Position numbers and translations under genes: made by a program
Part shown: piece after piece, positions 42,236 to 54,600 of the stretch
Numbering within the stretch: position 1 is the first letter of the stretch
Layout: each line of letters starts with the position of its first letter
Notes under the pieces: model-generated
Told to the model about the DNA's origin: nothing
Databases searched by the model: none
Seen by the model: the letters and a program-made list of their open reading frames with translations, nothing else
Assembly: GCA_030789695.1 (NCBI GenBank)
Contig: CM061138.1
Span: 21,586,214 to 21,650,213, forward strand
DNA: 64,000 nucleotides
DNA from: Scilla litardierei
Taxonomy: Eukaryota > Streptophyta > Magnoliopsida > Asparagales > Asparagaceae
Direction: 5' to 3'

Positions 42236-42339
42236 TTATATTACACACGGAGAAGGAAAGGGAGGAGAAACCCAGAAGCAGACAAAGTCTAGAGACAGCT
42301 GATTGATTTGGACTAATTCAAAGTTCAAATTTCGTGCAG

Positions 42340-43370
42340 ACAAAGTTTAGAGAAGAAACCCAGAAGCGGCCTGCCCTGTTGCAACATAAACTTCCAAAGA
42401 AATTAAGTTTAGAGAAGAAACCTAGGAGCAGCCTACCCTGTTGCAACATATAAACTTCCAAATAAATTAAGCTTAGAGAAGAACCCCAAAAGCAGCCTAC
42501 CCTATTGCAAGATAAACTTCCAAATAAAATAAGTTTAGAGAAGAAACCCAGAAGCAGCATACCCTACCCTATTGCAACATAAACTTCCAAAGAAATTAAG
42601 TTTAGAGAAGAAACCCAGAAGCAGCCTGCCCTGTTGCAACATAAACTTCCAAAGAAATTAAGTTTAGAGAAGAAACCCAGAAGCAGCCTGCCCTGTTGCA
42701 ACATAAACTTCCAAAGAAATTACGTTTAGAGAAGAAACCCAGAAGCAGCCTGCCCTGTTGCAACACAAATAAATTAAGTTTAGACAAGAAACCCAGAAGC
42801 AGCCTGCCTTGTTGCAACATAAACTTTCAAAGAAATTAAGTTTAGAGAAGAAACCCAGAAGCAGCCTATCCTGTTGCAACACAAAGAAATTAAGTTTAGA
42901 GAAGAAACCTAGAAGTAACTTCCAAATAAATTAAGTTTAGAGAAGAAACCCAGAAGCAGCCTATCATGTTGCAACATAAACTTCGAAATAAATTAAGTTT
43001 AGAGAAGAAACCCAGAAGCAGCCTACCGTGTTGCAACATAAACTTCCAAAGAAATTAAGTTTAGAGAAGAAACCCATGAGCAGCCTACCCTGTTGCAACA
43101 TAAACTTCCAAAGAAATTTAGTTTATAGAAGAAACCCGGGAGCAGCATGCCCTGTTGCAACATAAACTTCCAAATAAATTTAGTTTAGAGAAAAAAACCC
43201 GGGAGCAGCCTGTCCTTTTGCAACATAAACTTCCAAATAAATTTAGTTTAGAGAAGAAACTCAGGAGCAGCAGCCTACCCTGTTGCAACATAAACTTCCA
43301 AATAAATTAAGTTTAGAGAAGAAACCCAGAAGCAGCCTACCCTGTTGCAACATAAACTTCCAAAGAAATT
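42340..43370. repeat. 62-bp minisatellite, BAHD 3-4 interval
   Basis: About 16-17 monomers, several with internal deletions (near 42765, 42887, 42915). This is the largest tract. Short minus-strand ORFs here (repeats of CCNRAGCFWVSSLN) are artefacts of the repeat. Confidence 0.88.
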
Positions 43371-43546
43371 TGGTACGTAATTCAACTGTTCAATGAAGTC
43401 TGCACAAGCTCTCAGAATAAGCAACAAATAATTGATCCAAAGATGAAAAGAAAAAACTACAGGAGACAATTTATAATTTCTTGACGATAATATTGCATAC
43501 TTTATTGCCCTTGCACAAGTTCAGGTTTACAATATAACTTCTACAT

Positions 43547-44972
43547 ATTCTATAATACCCGAAAAGAACATAACAAGATCACCGTTTGTTGCTCATCTTC
43601 GATCTTGACCTCCATTCCTCGCAACTCCATCACAAACCGATTCAATTCATCTATGTACTCTTTTACCATCGATACAGGCTTCATTTTTAGAGTGTATACC
43701 TGCTGTAATAAGTAGAGGTGGCTTATAAAAGATTTCTTCATGTACAACCCCTCCAGCTTCTTCCACATATCCTTGGCTGTAGTTCGTCTAATATCTCTCT
43801 CAAGACGGTATCAACTAATGATAACTGGATGGCACTATACGCCTTTCTCTCCATCTCGGCCCTCTAATATGTCGTCACATTATTATCTATGTTATCCACA
43901 TCGAAAATAATCTGATAACATTTCGTCTGCCTCAAATAATTCTTCAGCCTCGACTGTCATAACCTAAAGTCATTATGGCCGGTGAACCTCTCAATGTGAG
44001 TGTCACCAAACTCACCATCTTCGCTACACAATTTCTCCACAAACAACCAAGAGCTCTGATACCATTTGTTGCAAAAATTGGGACCCTGCGGAACAAACAA
44101 ACCCTAACAACTAGCTATGAAGTTTAGGCTTGAAAAATCAGGTAACACAACAAAGTAAGCTACCAATCCTTCGTCGGATCTTGTGAGAGCAACAAACGAA
44201 ATACGAAAATACTCAACCAACTGAAAGTAAATGAGACGTATAGATTTTACACTGGTTCAGTTGCGAACAACCTACATCCAGCATTTCGAGACATCCACTA
44301 ATAATCAAGGAGAGTGCACGAGCTTATACCAATACCTTATTCTTCACACTCTTGTGAGTAATAACATGGTAATTCCAAGCCCAAACAAATCTCACAAAGA
44401 AAGAATAAGAGAAAGAGAAACACTAGAAGACCTAAGAATCAAAGAAACCCTCTTAGCCTTTTGCTAACCCTCTTGAATCTTTTCTCTTCTAACCTCTCCA
44501 AAGCTCTAACCCTTTCTCCCTTAAATAGCAGCAGCAACAACTTCTTAGCTTCAATCGTGCCCTTGAAATCGAGCCCCATCGGGTATTTGAAGCCTCAGCA
44601 AAACAGCGGGACTAACGACTTAAGTCAGCAGCGCACGCCAACACCAGACGTCTGGAGAAGTCCTCCTAGATGCATGTGCCCTAGACCAGGCGACTGGTCA
44701 AACTGCTTCAAGAGTATGGAATACAAGCTTGCAGAAGACAGAGAGGTGCAAAACGGGAGGCAGACTACAGGGGGCATGACCAGGTGCCTGGAGAAGACCT
44801 CCCAGGCGTCTGATCCCCCACCAAACGTCTGATAGAAGTGCATCAGACGCCTGGCGTGCACTATGCTGACTAGCATCCAGCACTAGGTGCCTGGTGCGTG
44901 TGCACCAGACGCCTGGTGCAGCTGACAGCCCCCAGATGGGTGTGTGGGGATTTTGTAGCATAAAAAACAACA
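43547..44972 (-). mobile_element. Truncated Copia element (copy 3, BAHD 4 unit)
   Basis: LTR 44972 down to 44067 (906 bp), primer site TGGTATCAGAGCTC (44064-44051), gag fragment below. It is more diverged than copies 1 and 2 are from each other (for example MRRIDFTLVQLRTTY against MRRINFTLVRLRTIY in the incidental reading frame). Confidence 0.8.
43550..43768 (-). pseudogene. Copia gag fragment (UBN2-like), copy 3
   Basis: A 72-codon remnant (MWKKLEGLYMKKSFISHLYL) truncated at the same point as the others. Confidence 0.8.
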
Positions 44973-45085
44973 ATTCATTTTGATATTCCTTATTTTTAAG
45001 ATATCGGGCATCTCTCTTGAAAAGGAAAAGGAAAAATGACACATCTTGGTTCACGAAGTAGCACACCTTAGAAGCAACAACAAAC

Positions 45086-46276
45086 CTAACAAAAGGAGAC
45101 AAACTGAAGAAACTCCTCATCCCCCTCAATTCTCTCCATCTCTCCCCTCTCCAACCACAACCAAACCTCAATCCCATCCCCATCCTTTGCATCAATCAAT
45201 ATGCAAACATCCTTCATATCTCTAATCCCACACCCCAACCACACAGGCTCACCCCACCCGAAGTCACTCCTGTGCAAACTTATCCTGCACCAACTGCTGA
45301 GTATCCAACTAAACTCCACACCCTCATTCTCCCATCCTGCACTCTCTCTCTTCCTCACGTACTCCTCGTCCACCTTCCTGGCTTCTGTTGCCTCCACGCC
45401 GATCCACAGATTCCCGAACGAACGTTCCGACAGTTTCGACGACATCTTCTTCCTTATGTTCACCGATGTCATCATGCTTCCTGCACTCCCCCTCATTCTA
45501 TTCAGGCACCCCCACACCAGTGCTGACACGGCCTCTACTCTCGTAGGAGCCCGCGTCCAACCTTGACCGCCTTTTCGCAGCCTCTCTATTGCGTTCACTG
45601 ACATGATGAACCTCTTGATAACCACATTGTCGTTTTTTGTACTGTATTCTGGCAGTGATCGGTTTGCAAGCTTGCTTTGGGGAGGAAAAACCGCAGCTGC
45701 ATCAAACTGCGGGGTCTCAGAGCTGGTCAGAGTGGCTCCCCGAGCGATATTGGCCCAGCAGTTGAGGAATGAGGCAATGGATGCACCGTCGGCTATCAAG
45801 TGAGACATGGAGATGCCTAGCACCAGGCCGTTCCCTCTGAACATGCTGAGCTGCACTGCTAGAAGAGGGTCCTCCGGCCATCTGAACTCTGTTACCTTGA
45901 TAGGGAGGAGATGGTCGAATTGGTCGATTTGGGGGTTGACAAGGAACGAGGCGAAGTCGGCTTCTGTTTGAGATTTTGTGAATTCGACACCCTCGTCATT
46001 GCAATCCACATGGAGAGTGTCGGAGGCGGAGAGCTTGATTCTACCGGCCAAGGGGTAGAAGTGTGTCAAGGTTTGAGAGAGGGATGCCTTCAGGTTGAGA
46101 GGAATTTGATCGGTTGAGTTGGTTGAAGTGTTGGTGTTGTAGAAGAGAAGGATGTGTGTGTAGATTTGAGGTGCGGCTTGATCAAGTGAAGATAGCTGCA
46201 GTTTGCGCAGGTGTTGAGGGGTAGGAGATGATGGCTTGACGATCTCCTTGGAGATTGTTTGAACCTTCAACATCAT
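45086..46276 (-). CDS. BAHD acyltransferase copy 4 (intact counterpart of copy 1)
   Basis: 396 codons with HLIAD at 159-163 and DFGWG at 338-342; open where copy 1 has its stop (Glu at 210). It would act as a cytosolic acyl-CoA-dependent acyltransferase of the vinorine synthase-like type; substrate unknown. An in-frame ATG 34 codons upstream (46378) would give 430 residues, but a TATA box (46341-46348) lies between, so translation most likely starts at 46276. The stretch between SFGNLW and SSWCR is about 45 residues shorter than in typical BAHD proteins. Neighbours: truncated Copia LTR 110 bp beyond the stop, single minisatellite monomer and ARR exon upstream. Confidence 0.87.
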   Translation of the reverse strand: MMLKVQTISKEIVKPSSPTPQHLRKLQLSSLDQAAPQIYTHILLFYNTNTSTNSTDQIPLNLKASLSQTLTHFYPLAGRIKLSASDTLHVDCNDEGVEFTKSQTEADFASFLVNPQIDQFDHLLPIKVTEFRWPEDPLLAVQLSMFRGNGLVLGISMSHLIADGASIASFLNCWANIARGATLTSSETPQFDAAAVFPPQSKLANRSLPEYSTKNDNVVIKRFIMSVNAIERLRKGGQGWTRAPTRVEAVSALVWGCLNRMRGSAGSMMTSVNIRKKMSSKLSERSFGNLWIGVEATEARKVDEEYVRKRESAGWENEGVEFSWILSSWCRISLHRSDFGWGEPVWLGCGIRDMKDVCILIDAKDGDGIEVWLWLERGEMERIEGDEEFLQFVSFC

Positions 46277-46339
46277 TTTTGGATTAATAGGAAGGGACCG
46301 GAAAAAATAATAGTCATGTTCGTTAGCTCCTCCTGCTGC

Positions 46340-46349
46340 TTTATATAAC
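46340..46349 (-). promoter_or_regulatory. TATA box of BAHD copy 4
   Basis: GTTATATAAA on the - strand, about 65 bp upstream of ATG 46276, identical to copy 1. The promoter has no MITE, unlike copies 2 and 3. Confidence 0.65.
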
Positions 46350-46379
46350 ACACAGCAGGAAAGAGAGGAGAAGTCCAAC

Positions 46380-46791
46380 TTTTGCTTTCCCTTGGAAACA
46401 AAAGTTCAGGTTTCGTGCAGACAAAGTTTAGAGAAGAAACCCAGAAGCAGCCTACTCTGTTGCAACACAAACTTCCAAAGAAATTTGTTACGTAATTCAA
46501 CAGTCCAATGAAGTCTGCGCAAGCTCTCAGTATAAGCAACAAAGAATTGATACAAAGATGAAAAGAAAAAAACTCCATTATTTACATTTGAGGAGGACCG
46601 ATTATGATTTCTTAACGATAATATTGCATACTTTATTGCCATTGCTCAAGTTCAGGTATACAATATAACTTCTAACTATTCTATAATACCCGAAAACAGG
46701 TATTTGAGTTAAGACCCCAGAGGGTTTTTTATGTTACCAACCTCCGACAATAGATGCTGCAGATGAACCCCATTGAAGACCTTGCACGCGG
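46380..46791. other. Intergenic: one minisatellite monomer and host flank (copy B)
   Basis: Counterpart of 23050-23443 with only a few base changes. No gene seen. Confidence 0.6.
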
Positions 46792-47784
46792 TTATGCAAA
46801 CAGGCAGTCGTCTAAGATTGGGTACTCCATCGGGTCATGCAAATACTCAGAGTTGAATTCCAACCCATCGTACCAGTTGCTGTGGAGATCGGTTAGTGAT
46901 GTAGGATCATTGAACTGAAAAATATCCATGCCGTTAAGCCCAGCGTTCTCAAAGCAGCCAATGTTTTGAAGAGAGCACAACGGAAAATCCTCAGGCAAAG
47001 AAACCAAACCCGTTTCGTTTTTCATACTTATTGACGGAGATGTCCAACTGTCCGGTCCACTGGTTTCGTGTTTTGCTCCAAAATCATGAGAATTTAGAAT
47101 GCCACGAGCGACTTGAACTGAAACGGAGTCAGCTGTGCATGCCACAGGAGGAGTGGTTTTATTGTTGCGACTTTTGTAATTGGTGAAGACTGGCTTGATC
47201 AGAGACGAAGGTGTCCTGTCCTTGGTACAACAAGCAATCGAGCTGATAGATGGAGTCTGCGACTGATTCGTGAGTGCCTGGTGTGCTTGGTTGGTCAGGG
47301 ACTGATGTGAGTAGTCTTCCAACAAACTATATGGCTCATGGTCATGTTTTGGATACTGTATGAATTGCGTCGCAGGAATGCCTCCACTCCATGGTTGTTG
47401 CTTTGACGTAGAAGGTTCAACTGACATGTAGCCAACGTTGGACATCGTGCCTTGGAATGAAAGAACTACGCCAAATGGAGCCACATTGTTTGCTTTCCTG
47501 CCATTAGGAACATCAACCCTGGCTGCTTCCTTTGGATCTTTTACGTGCAAGGCTGATGTGCTCTTTATATCATCGGTATGATTATCAGGGGTTCTGTTCT
47601 GAGCTTGTAGATTTTGGGCAATGGGAACGTATCTGCCAGCAGTATTATTTTGATGCACTGTGGTTGGGTTCTGTTGGCCAAGGTTTCCCTGATGACCCTT
47701 AGGGTTGAATTCCGATTGCCCGCTTCCACCATAATTTTTCCCTTCATTCTGCTTCTGTAGTCTGCTCAAGTAGAGTCTGTATTT
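46792..47784 (-). pseudogene. Type-B response regulator (ARR11-like), isolated last exon, copy B
   Basis: Begins after the acceptor TTGTACAG with KYRLYLSRLQKQNE, the end of the GARP DNA-binding domain, and ends DDCLFA. It differs from copy A by one residue (Ser to Pro in TSGPDSW). No receiver or upstream GARP exon is found. The near identity over 993 bp dates the two copies as very recent or homogenised by conversion. Confidence 0.78.
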
Positions 47785-49938
47785 CTGTACAATGGATAAT
47801 TGAGTTAAATGTCACGACTTTACGAATGAATTACAAAAGCTTCAACAACGTCCGAGTCATACAAAGAGATAAATGCGGACTATACCAGGTAAACAGTATG
47901 CACTCAAAAGAAGATAACCGAACTGAGTTTGCATTAACAGCCAGAAAATAATGCAGGGAGCTTCACATAAAAGAAAGAAAGAACTACTAGTATTTTCTAG
48001 TTTACCTAACAGGTAAATATTAGCCACTAGATATGCTACTTCTGAAGAATTTTGCATGTCACCATTGACCTCACCATGAGGGATGAGACATCCAAGGCTT
48101 CTCCTTTGCTTCGGAGTAGAGCATTTATTGCAGAAGTAGCCCCAGAAACTGATTGCGGTAGGTTTTACTCGACTAATTTTCTGGCCTGAGGTGTCACTTG
48201 AGCGTGTATGTTTTCCTTCCTAAGCCCACTGCTCAGACCATTGATATGCTTCCAGAAGTGCACCAACCTCAGCATCAAATACATCAAATCAAATGAAGCC
48301 TCTTCAATAGATCCTTTAGTAAAAGCCTCTTCAATAGATCCTATACTAAACCTTTTAAGTTTTGCTTCAGATACTTTTGCTTCCCTCAATGTTGCTGTAT
48401 ATGAGGGAAACAAATATTTAATACTTCTTGCGTTCTTTCTCTCACAGCCTATGACTCAAATAAAAATTGCCTCATAGATGGGTTACCAGAGCATATCAAT
48501 GCGTACATCCAGCCAACATTGTTCCTTTATCAATGGCGGGCTAACGACAATCACATGTAGTCAAAGGAAACAGGAACATATATCGCTCATGTTTCTATTA
48601 AGTTGTATGAACCAAATGCCTTCAGTCATTAGATTAATTTTCATCAAGTAACCACAAAATCATCTTCACCATCCAATCCTCTTTTTCGTGAAGGGTCGCT
48701 TCAGAACAGGCATTGAAGTCAAGAAGCTCCATAAAAGAATTGACCCATACTCCATGAAAAATTATCAACTTGATGTCACCCCATTATGAATCGGTGCCAA
48801 CTTTGCCTCCATGGAAATTGCAAGCAAGAGATAGCTTAACATAGAAAGCCCTTTTCTGCTAGGCAGACATGACCTTCACGGTATGCAATGTAACTTCAAA
48901 CAGCCAGGTAGCAATTCCAATCTCTCCTAAATTAGGAAGAAGACTACACTAAGAGGTAAGCTGATTAGATTTTTCCCGGTTATTGTATCGATCTTTGAAT
49001 TGCATTATGAGTTAATGTTCAAATTCTTGGTTACATGCTCAATATCGGCTCTATCAGAAGTGTTGGGTGATACTTGTTGGAAACATGGAACTTTAGGTAC
49101 CAGCTGCCTTAGCTCAGCATGGCTATTAGTTGCTAGTATATTTTCATTTTCAACAAATGCTTCATCCACTCATAGATCATCTTTATCATCTCTATCATCT
49201 AGAGCATTATCTTCTTCTTTTTCTATCCTATTTCATTAACGGTTCATCTCCATGGATTATATCTAAACCTATCGGTCCAACTTTGGTTTCCTTTTGTTTC
49301 GGAGTTCAGTAACTTAAGCCCACACCATAGTCAAAATAGCCTATACCTTCTTGTGAAATTTCAATGGTTTCTCTTGGTGCCAATTAAGAAGGGTGTTTTC
49401 CCTCCTACAAATCGTATTCGAAATGGCTGATGTATATTTGTATACGTCAATTTTTTGAACCTTGATTTTGATAGTTAAATGAGATTTTTATTTGATCATA
49501 TTACATGAAAAAAATAGAATTTAATTTTTTGATAATTCAATCCCCTGAATCTTCTCTTATATTAGTAGTTATTAGTTAAGTATAAATGGTATCGGTGAGG
49601 ATCTGATAGATCACATCAACATGCTTGAAATCTGATACAATACGATCGATATGTATCTGTATCGGCTAAGATTTCAAACCTTGTTATAAGGAAACTCTAC
49701 TAGTGCCACATTATATGTCACATTATCATCTACTGCCCTACATGTGTTTGTATAGGCTATGGGAATCAGACATTACGTGTGGTTTACATCACTTGCTTGC
49801 TCATGATTTCCAACTTTATACTTGTGGTTTGCATCACTTGCTTGCTCATGTTTTCTAACTCATGTCTCTATTTTTATCATTGAAACCTTGCTTCTTTTAG
49901 AATCCGGAAGTATCACATTGGACATATCACAACCCTAG
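47785..49938. other. Intergenic DNA, no gene recognised (copy B)
   Basis: Near-exact copy of 24437-26590. No gene or RNA recognised. Confidence 0.6.
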
Positions 49939-51533
49939 ACCTCCGAGACAAGCCTAAAACGCTTCGCCTCCCAAACTGGAGAAAAAAGGGCACGGTCGAG
50001 CTACGACTCCCTCCCCCCTACGAAGACTCTGGGGCAGGATCTGTCCCCGCCACCCATGCCAGAGAAGGGCACGGGCCGAGCTGCGCGCTCGTTCCCCCCT
50101 CAAGTAAAGACTCCGAGGTAGGTAGACCCAACGTGCTATTCCCAGGAGGGAAGGTGATACGTCATCCCCGTCGAGCCAGGCTTCCAACTCGAGCCCGGAT
50201 GACGAGGGCAATTGTTACGACCTAAAGATCGTGATAGTCCGACCTTCAATCCCAGACCACCTAAATACCCCGCCGGCTCGTCCCACCCTCCGAAAGGACA
50301 GCCGACCCGGCGACAAGGCGCTCCACACCCAAACGATAAAGCGCCACAGGGCGCCTGTCGATTCTAGAGTCCGACGCGACTATGGGAAGGTCGCACTTTG
50401 CCTCGGCCGCTGATAGCCAGTGATGACCTCTGACGAGCTAAGGGGGCCGAGCTAACCGGGCCGAGCTACGGGGCCGAGCTAACGGGGCCGAGCTAACGGG
50501 GCCGAGCTAACGGGGCCGAGCTACGGGGCCGAGCTACGGGGCCGAGCTAAGGGGGCCAAGCTAAGGGGGCCGAGCTAACGGGGCCGAGCTAACCGGGCCG
50601 AGCTAAGGGGGCCGAGCTAAGGGGGCCGAGCTAACGGGGCCGAGCTACGGTGCAGAGCTAACGGGGCCGAGCTATGGGGACGAGCTACGGGACGGTTCTT
50701 TGGCACATTGGACACGACAAACAACCTAGTACAAGGACGCTACTGACACTATCGCCGCCCGATTATCTGACAAAGCACCCACTGGCCGCTGCGCCCCCTG
50801 ACACTTAATGCTTTCGGCCCTGACGCCCTGACACCTTGAAAAAAGCACCCACTGGCCGTTGCGCCCCTGACACTTAATGCTTTTGGCCCTGACGCCCTGA
50901 CAAAAGCACCCCGGACCGCTGCACCGTCTGAAAAAAGCGTGGCAGGCACTCCTGTTCCTGACATCCTCGTCCGAAGCTTCCGCTGACAGCAGGGCCAGCT
51001 CAGCATGTCGGGTCAGCATGCCAGGTCAGCCCTACCGAACCGCCTCCTATCAGGTATAAATATCCCCTCACTTCTTGCGGTGAAGAGGGGGAGAAAATTC
51101 ACTCTCAATCTCCTTACTCACACACAAGAGCAAAGGTCGTCCTCATCTTTGCTCTTCCACTCATAGCTCGTCACGTACGGTCGACTCACCCTCAGTCCGA
51201 CCTGCGTGCCTAGCCCCCGCATTAAGTCCTATTACTGACTTAGGCATCGGAGAGGCTAAGGGTTGGACCCCAACCCGACCTTTCTGACGAGTTTCTCCTT
51301 GCGCAGGTTAGCTCGTCAACACCAGTCATGCGCGCTCTCAACCTAGGCAGTTCGGCCCCTTCTCTGCATCCTGCCGGATTCTATTCCGTGGTCTGCTCCA
51401 ACGACAAGCTTAGCTTCATCACCCCTCTAATCACCTGTAAAATAGCCTACCCCAATCCATTCCTTAACATAACCACCGTGCCCTTGGTTTCCCCTAATAC
51501 AAATTCATTGTACGCGAGTCCCACGCCGCAACA
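49939..51533 (+). repeat. 5' LTR of the Tat-like element (copy B)
   Basis: Matches 26591-28184. Minisatellite at 50433-50690; TATAAATA near 51056; ends CGCCGCAACA. Confidence 0.75.
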
Positions 51534-51624
51534 ATTGGCGCCGTCTATGGGAACCGAAGGGTCACACCCATGTCAAATCTCATACCAATCACCAAGACAC
51601 TAAGGGTTGGAACCCAACCCCGCT

Positions 51625-54600
51625 ACCTTGAAGACCTCCAGGGCAGCTCGTTAGCTCGCCACCCAAACTGGAGGGGCACAATGCGGGGAGGCTTTGGCCA
51701 CTCTGTACCCGCTACCTTGCAGACCTCCAGGGCAGCTCGTTAGCTCGCCACCCAAACTTGAGGGGCAAAATGCGGGGGAGGCTTTGGCCACTCTGTACCC
51801 GCTACCTTGCAGACCTCCGGGGCAGCTCGTTAACTCGCCACCCAAACTGGAGGGGCAAAATGCGGGGGAGGCTTTGGCCACTCTGTACCCGCTACCTTGC
51901 AGACCTCCGGGGCAGCTCGTTAGCTCGCCACCCAAACTGGAGGGGCAAAATGCGGGGGAGGCTTTGGCCACTCTGTACCCGCTATCTTGAAGACCTCCAG
52001 GGCAGCTCGTTAGCTCGCCACCCAAACTGGAGGGGCAAAATGCGGGGGAGGCTTTGGCCACTCTGTACCCGCTATCTTGAAGACCTCCAGGGCAGCTCGT
52101 TAGCTCGCCACCCAAACTGGAGGGGCACAATGCGGGGAGGCTTTGGCCACTCTGTACCCGCTACCTTGCAGACCTCCGGGGCAGCTCGTTAGCTCGCCAC
52201 CCAAACTGGAGGGGCAAAATGCGGGGGAGGCTTTGGCCACTCTGTACCCGCTATCTTGAAGACCTCCAGGGCAGCTCGTTAGCTCGCCACCCAAATTGGA
52301 GGGGCAAAATGCGGGGGAGGCTTTGGCCACTCTGTACCCGCTACCTTGCAGATTTTCAGGGCAGCTCGTTAGCTCGCCACCCAAACTGGAGGGGCACAAT
52401 GCGGGGGAGGCTTTGGCCACTCTGTACCCGCTACCTTGCAGACCTCCGGGGCAGCTCGTTAGCTCGCCACCCAAACTGGAGGGGCAAAATGCGGGGGAGG
52501 CTTTGGCCACTCTGTACCCGCTACCTTGCAGACCTCCGGGGCAGCTCGTTAGCTCGCCACCCAAACTGGAGGGGCAAAATGCGGGGGAGGCTTTGGCCAC
52601 TCTGTACCCGCTACCTTGAAGACCTCCAGGACAGCTCGTTAGCTCGCCACCCAAACTGGGGGGGGCAAAATGCGGTGGAGGCTTTGGCCACTCTGTACCC
52701 GCTACCTTGTAGACCTCCGGGGCAGCTCGTTAGCTCGCCACCCAAACTGGAGGGGCACAATGCGGGGGAGGCTTTGGCCACTCTGTACCCGCTACCTTGA
52801 AGACCTCCGGGGCAGCTCGTTAGCTCGCCACCCAAACTGGAGGGGCAAAATGCGGGGGAGGCTTTGGCCACTCTGTACCCGCTATCTTGAAGACCTCCAG
52901 GGCAGCTCGTTAGCTCGCCACCCAAACTGGAGGGGTAAAATGCGGGGGAGGCTTTGGCCACTCTGTACCCGCTACCTTGCAGACCTCCAGGGCAGCTCGT
53001 TAGCTCGCCACCCAAACTGGAGGGGCAAAATGCGGGGGAGGCTTTGGCCACTCTGTACCCGCTACCTTGCAGATCTCCGGGGCAGCTCGTTAGCTCGCCA
53101 CCCAAACTGGAGGGGCAAAATACGGGGGAGGCTTTGGGTACTCTGTACCCGCTATCTTGAAGACCTCCAGGGCAGCTCGTTAGCTCGTCACCCAAACTGG
53201 AGGGGCAAAATACGGGGGAGGCTTTGGGTACTCTGTACCGCTATCTTGAAGACCTCCAGGGCAGCTCGTTAGCTCGCCACCCAAACTGGAGTGGCAAAAT
53301 GCGGGGGAGGCTTTGGCCACTCTGTACCCGCTACCTTGCAGACCTCCGGGGCAGCTCGTTAGCTCGCCACCCAAACTGGAGGGGCACAATGCGGGGGAGG
53401 CTTTGGCCACTCTGTACCCGCTACCTTGCAGACCTCCGGGGCAGCTCGTTAGCTCGCCACCCAAACTGGAGGGGCAAAATGCGGGGGAGGCTTTGGCCAC
53501 TCTGTACCCGCTATCTTGAAGACCTCCAGGGCAGCTCGTTAGCTCGCCACCCAAATTGGAGGGGCAAAATGCGGGGGAGGCTTTGGCCACTCTGTACCCG
53601 CTACCTTGCAGATCTTCAGGGCAGCTCGTTAGCTCGCCACCCAAACTGGAGGGGCACAATGCGGGGGAGGCTTTGGCCACTCTGTACCCGCTACCTTGCA
53701 GACCTCCGGGGCAGCTCGTTAGCTCGCCACCCAAACTGGAGGGGCAAAATGCGGGGGAGGCTTTGGCCACTCTGTACCCGCTATCTTGAAGACCTCCAGG
53801 ACAGTTCGTTAGCTCGCCACCCAAACTGGAGGGGCACAATGCGGGGGAGGCTTTGGCCACTCTGTACCCGCTACCTTGTAGACCTCCGGGGCAGCTCGTT
53901 AGCTCGCCACCCAAACTGGAGGGGCACAATGCGGGGGAGGCTTTGGCCACTCTGTACCCGCTACCTTGTAGACCTCCGGGGCAGCTCGTTAGCTCGCCAC
54001 CCAAACTGGAGGGACAAAATGCGGGGGAGGCTTTGGCCACTCTGTACCCGCTATCTTGAAGACCTCCAGGGCAGCTCGTTAGCTCGCCACCCAAACTGGA
54101 GAGGCAAAATGCGGGGGAGGCTTTGGCCACTCTATACCCGCTATCTTGAAGACCTCCAGGGCAGCTCGTTAGCTCGCCACCCAAACTGGAGGGGCACAAT
54201 GCGGGGGAGGCTTTGGCCACTCTGTACCAGCTACCTTGCAGACCTCCGGGGCAGCTCGTTAGCTCGCCACCCAAACTGGAGGGGCAAAATGCGGGGGAGG
54301 CTTTGGCCACTCTGTACCCGCTATCTTGAAGACCTCCAGGGCAGCTCGTTAGCTCGCCACCAAAATTGGAGGGGCAAAATGCGGGGGAGGCTTTGGCCAC
54401 TCTGTACCCGCTACCTTGCAGATCTTCAGGGCAGCTCGTTAGCTCGCCACCCAAACTGGAGGGGCACAATGCGGGGGAGGCTTTGGCCACTCTGTACCCG
54501 CTACCTTGCAGACCTCCGGGGCAGCTCGTTAGCTCGCCACCCAAACTGGAGGGGCAAAATGCGGGGGAGGCTTTGGCCACTCTGTACCCGCTATCTTGAA

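Noticed and set aside
42602..42882. Small Cys-rich peptides in the minisatellite
   Set aside because: Repeat-unit translations (CCNRAGCFWVSSLN) that shift frame with monomer length changes.
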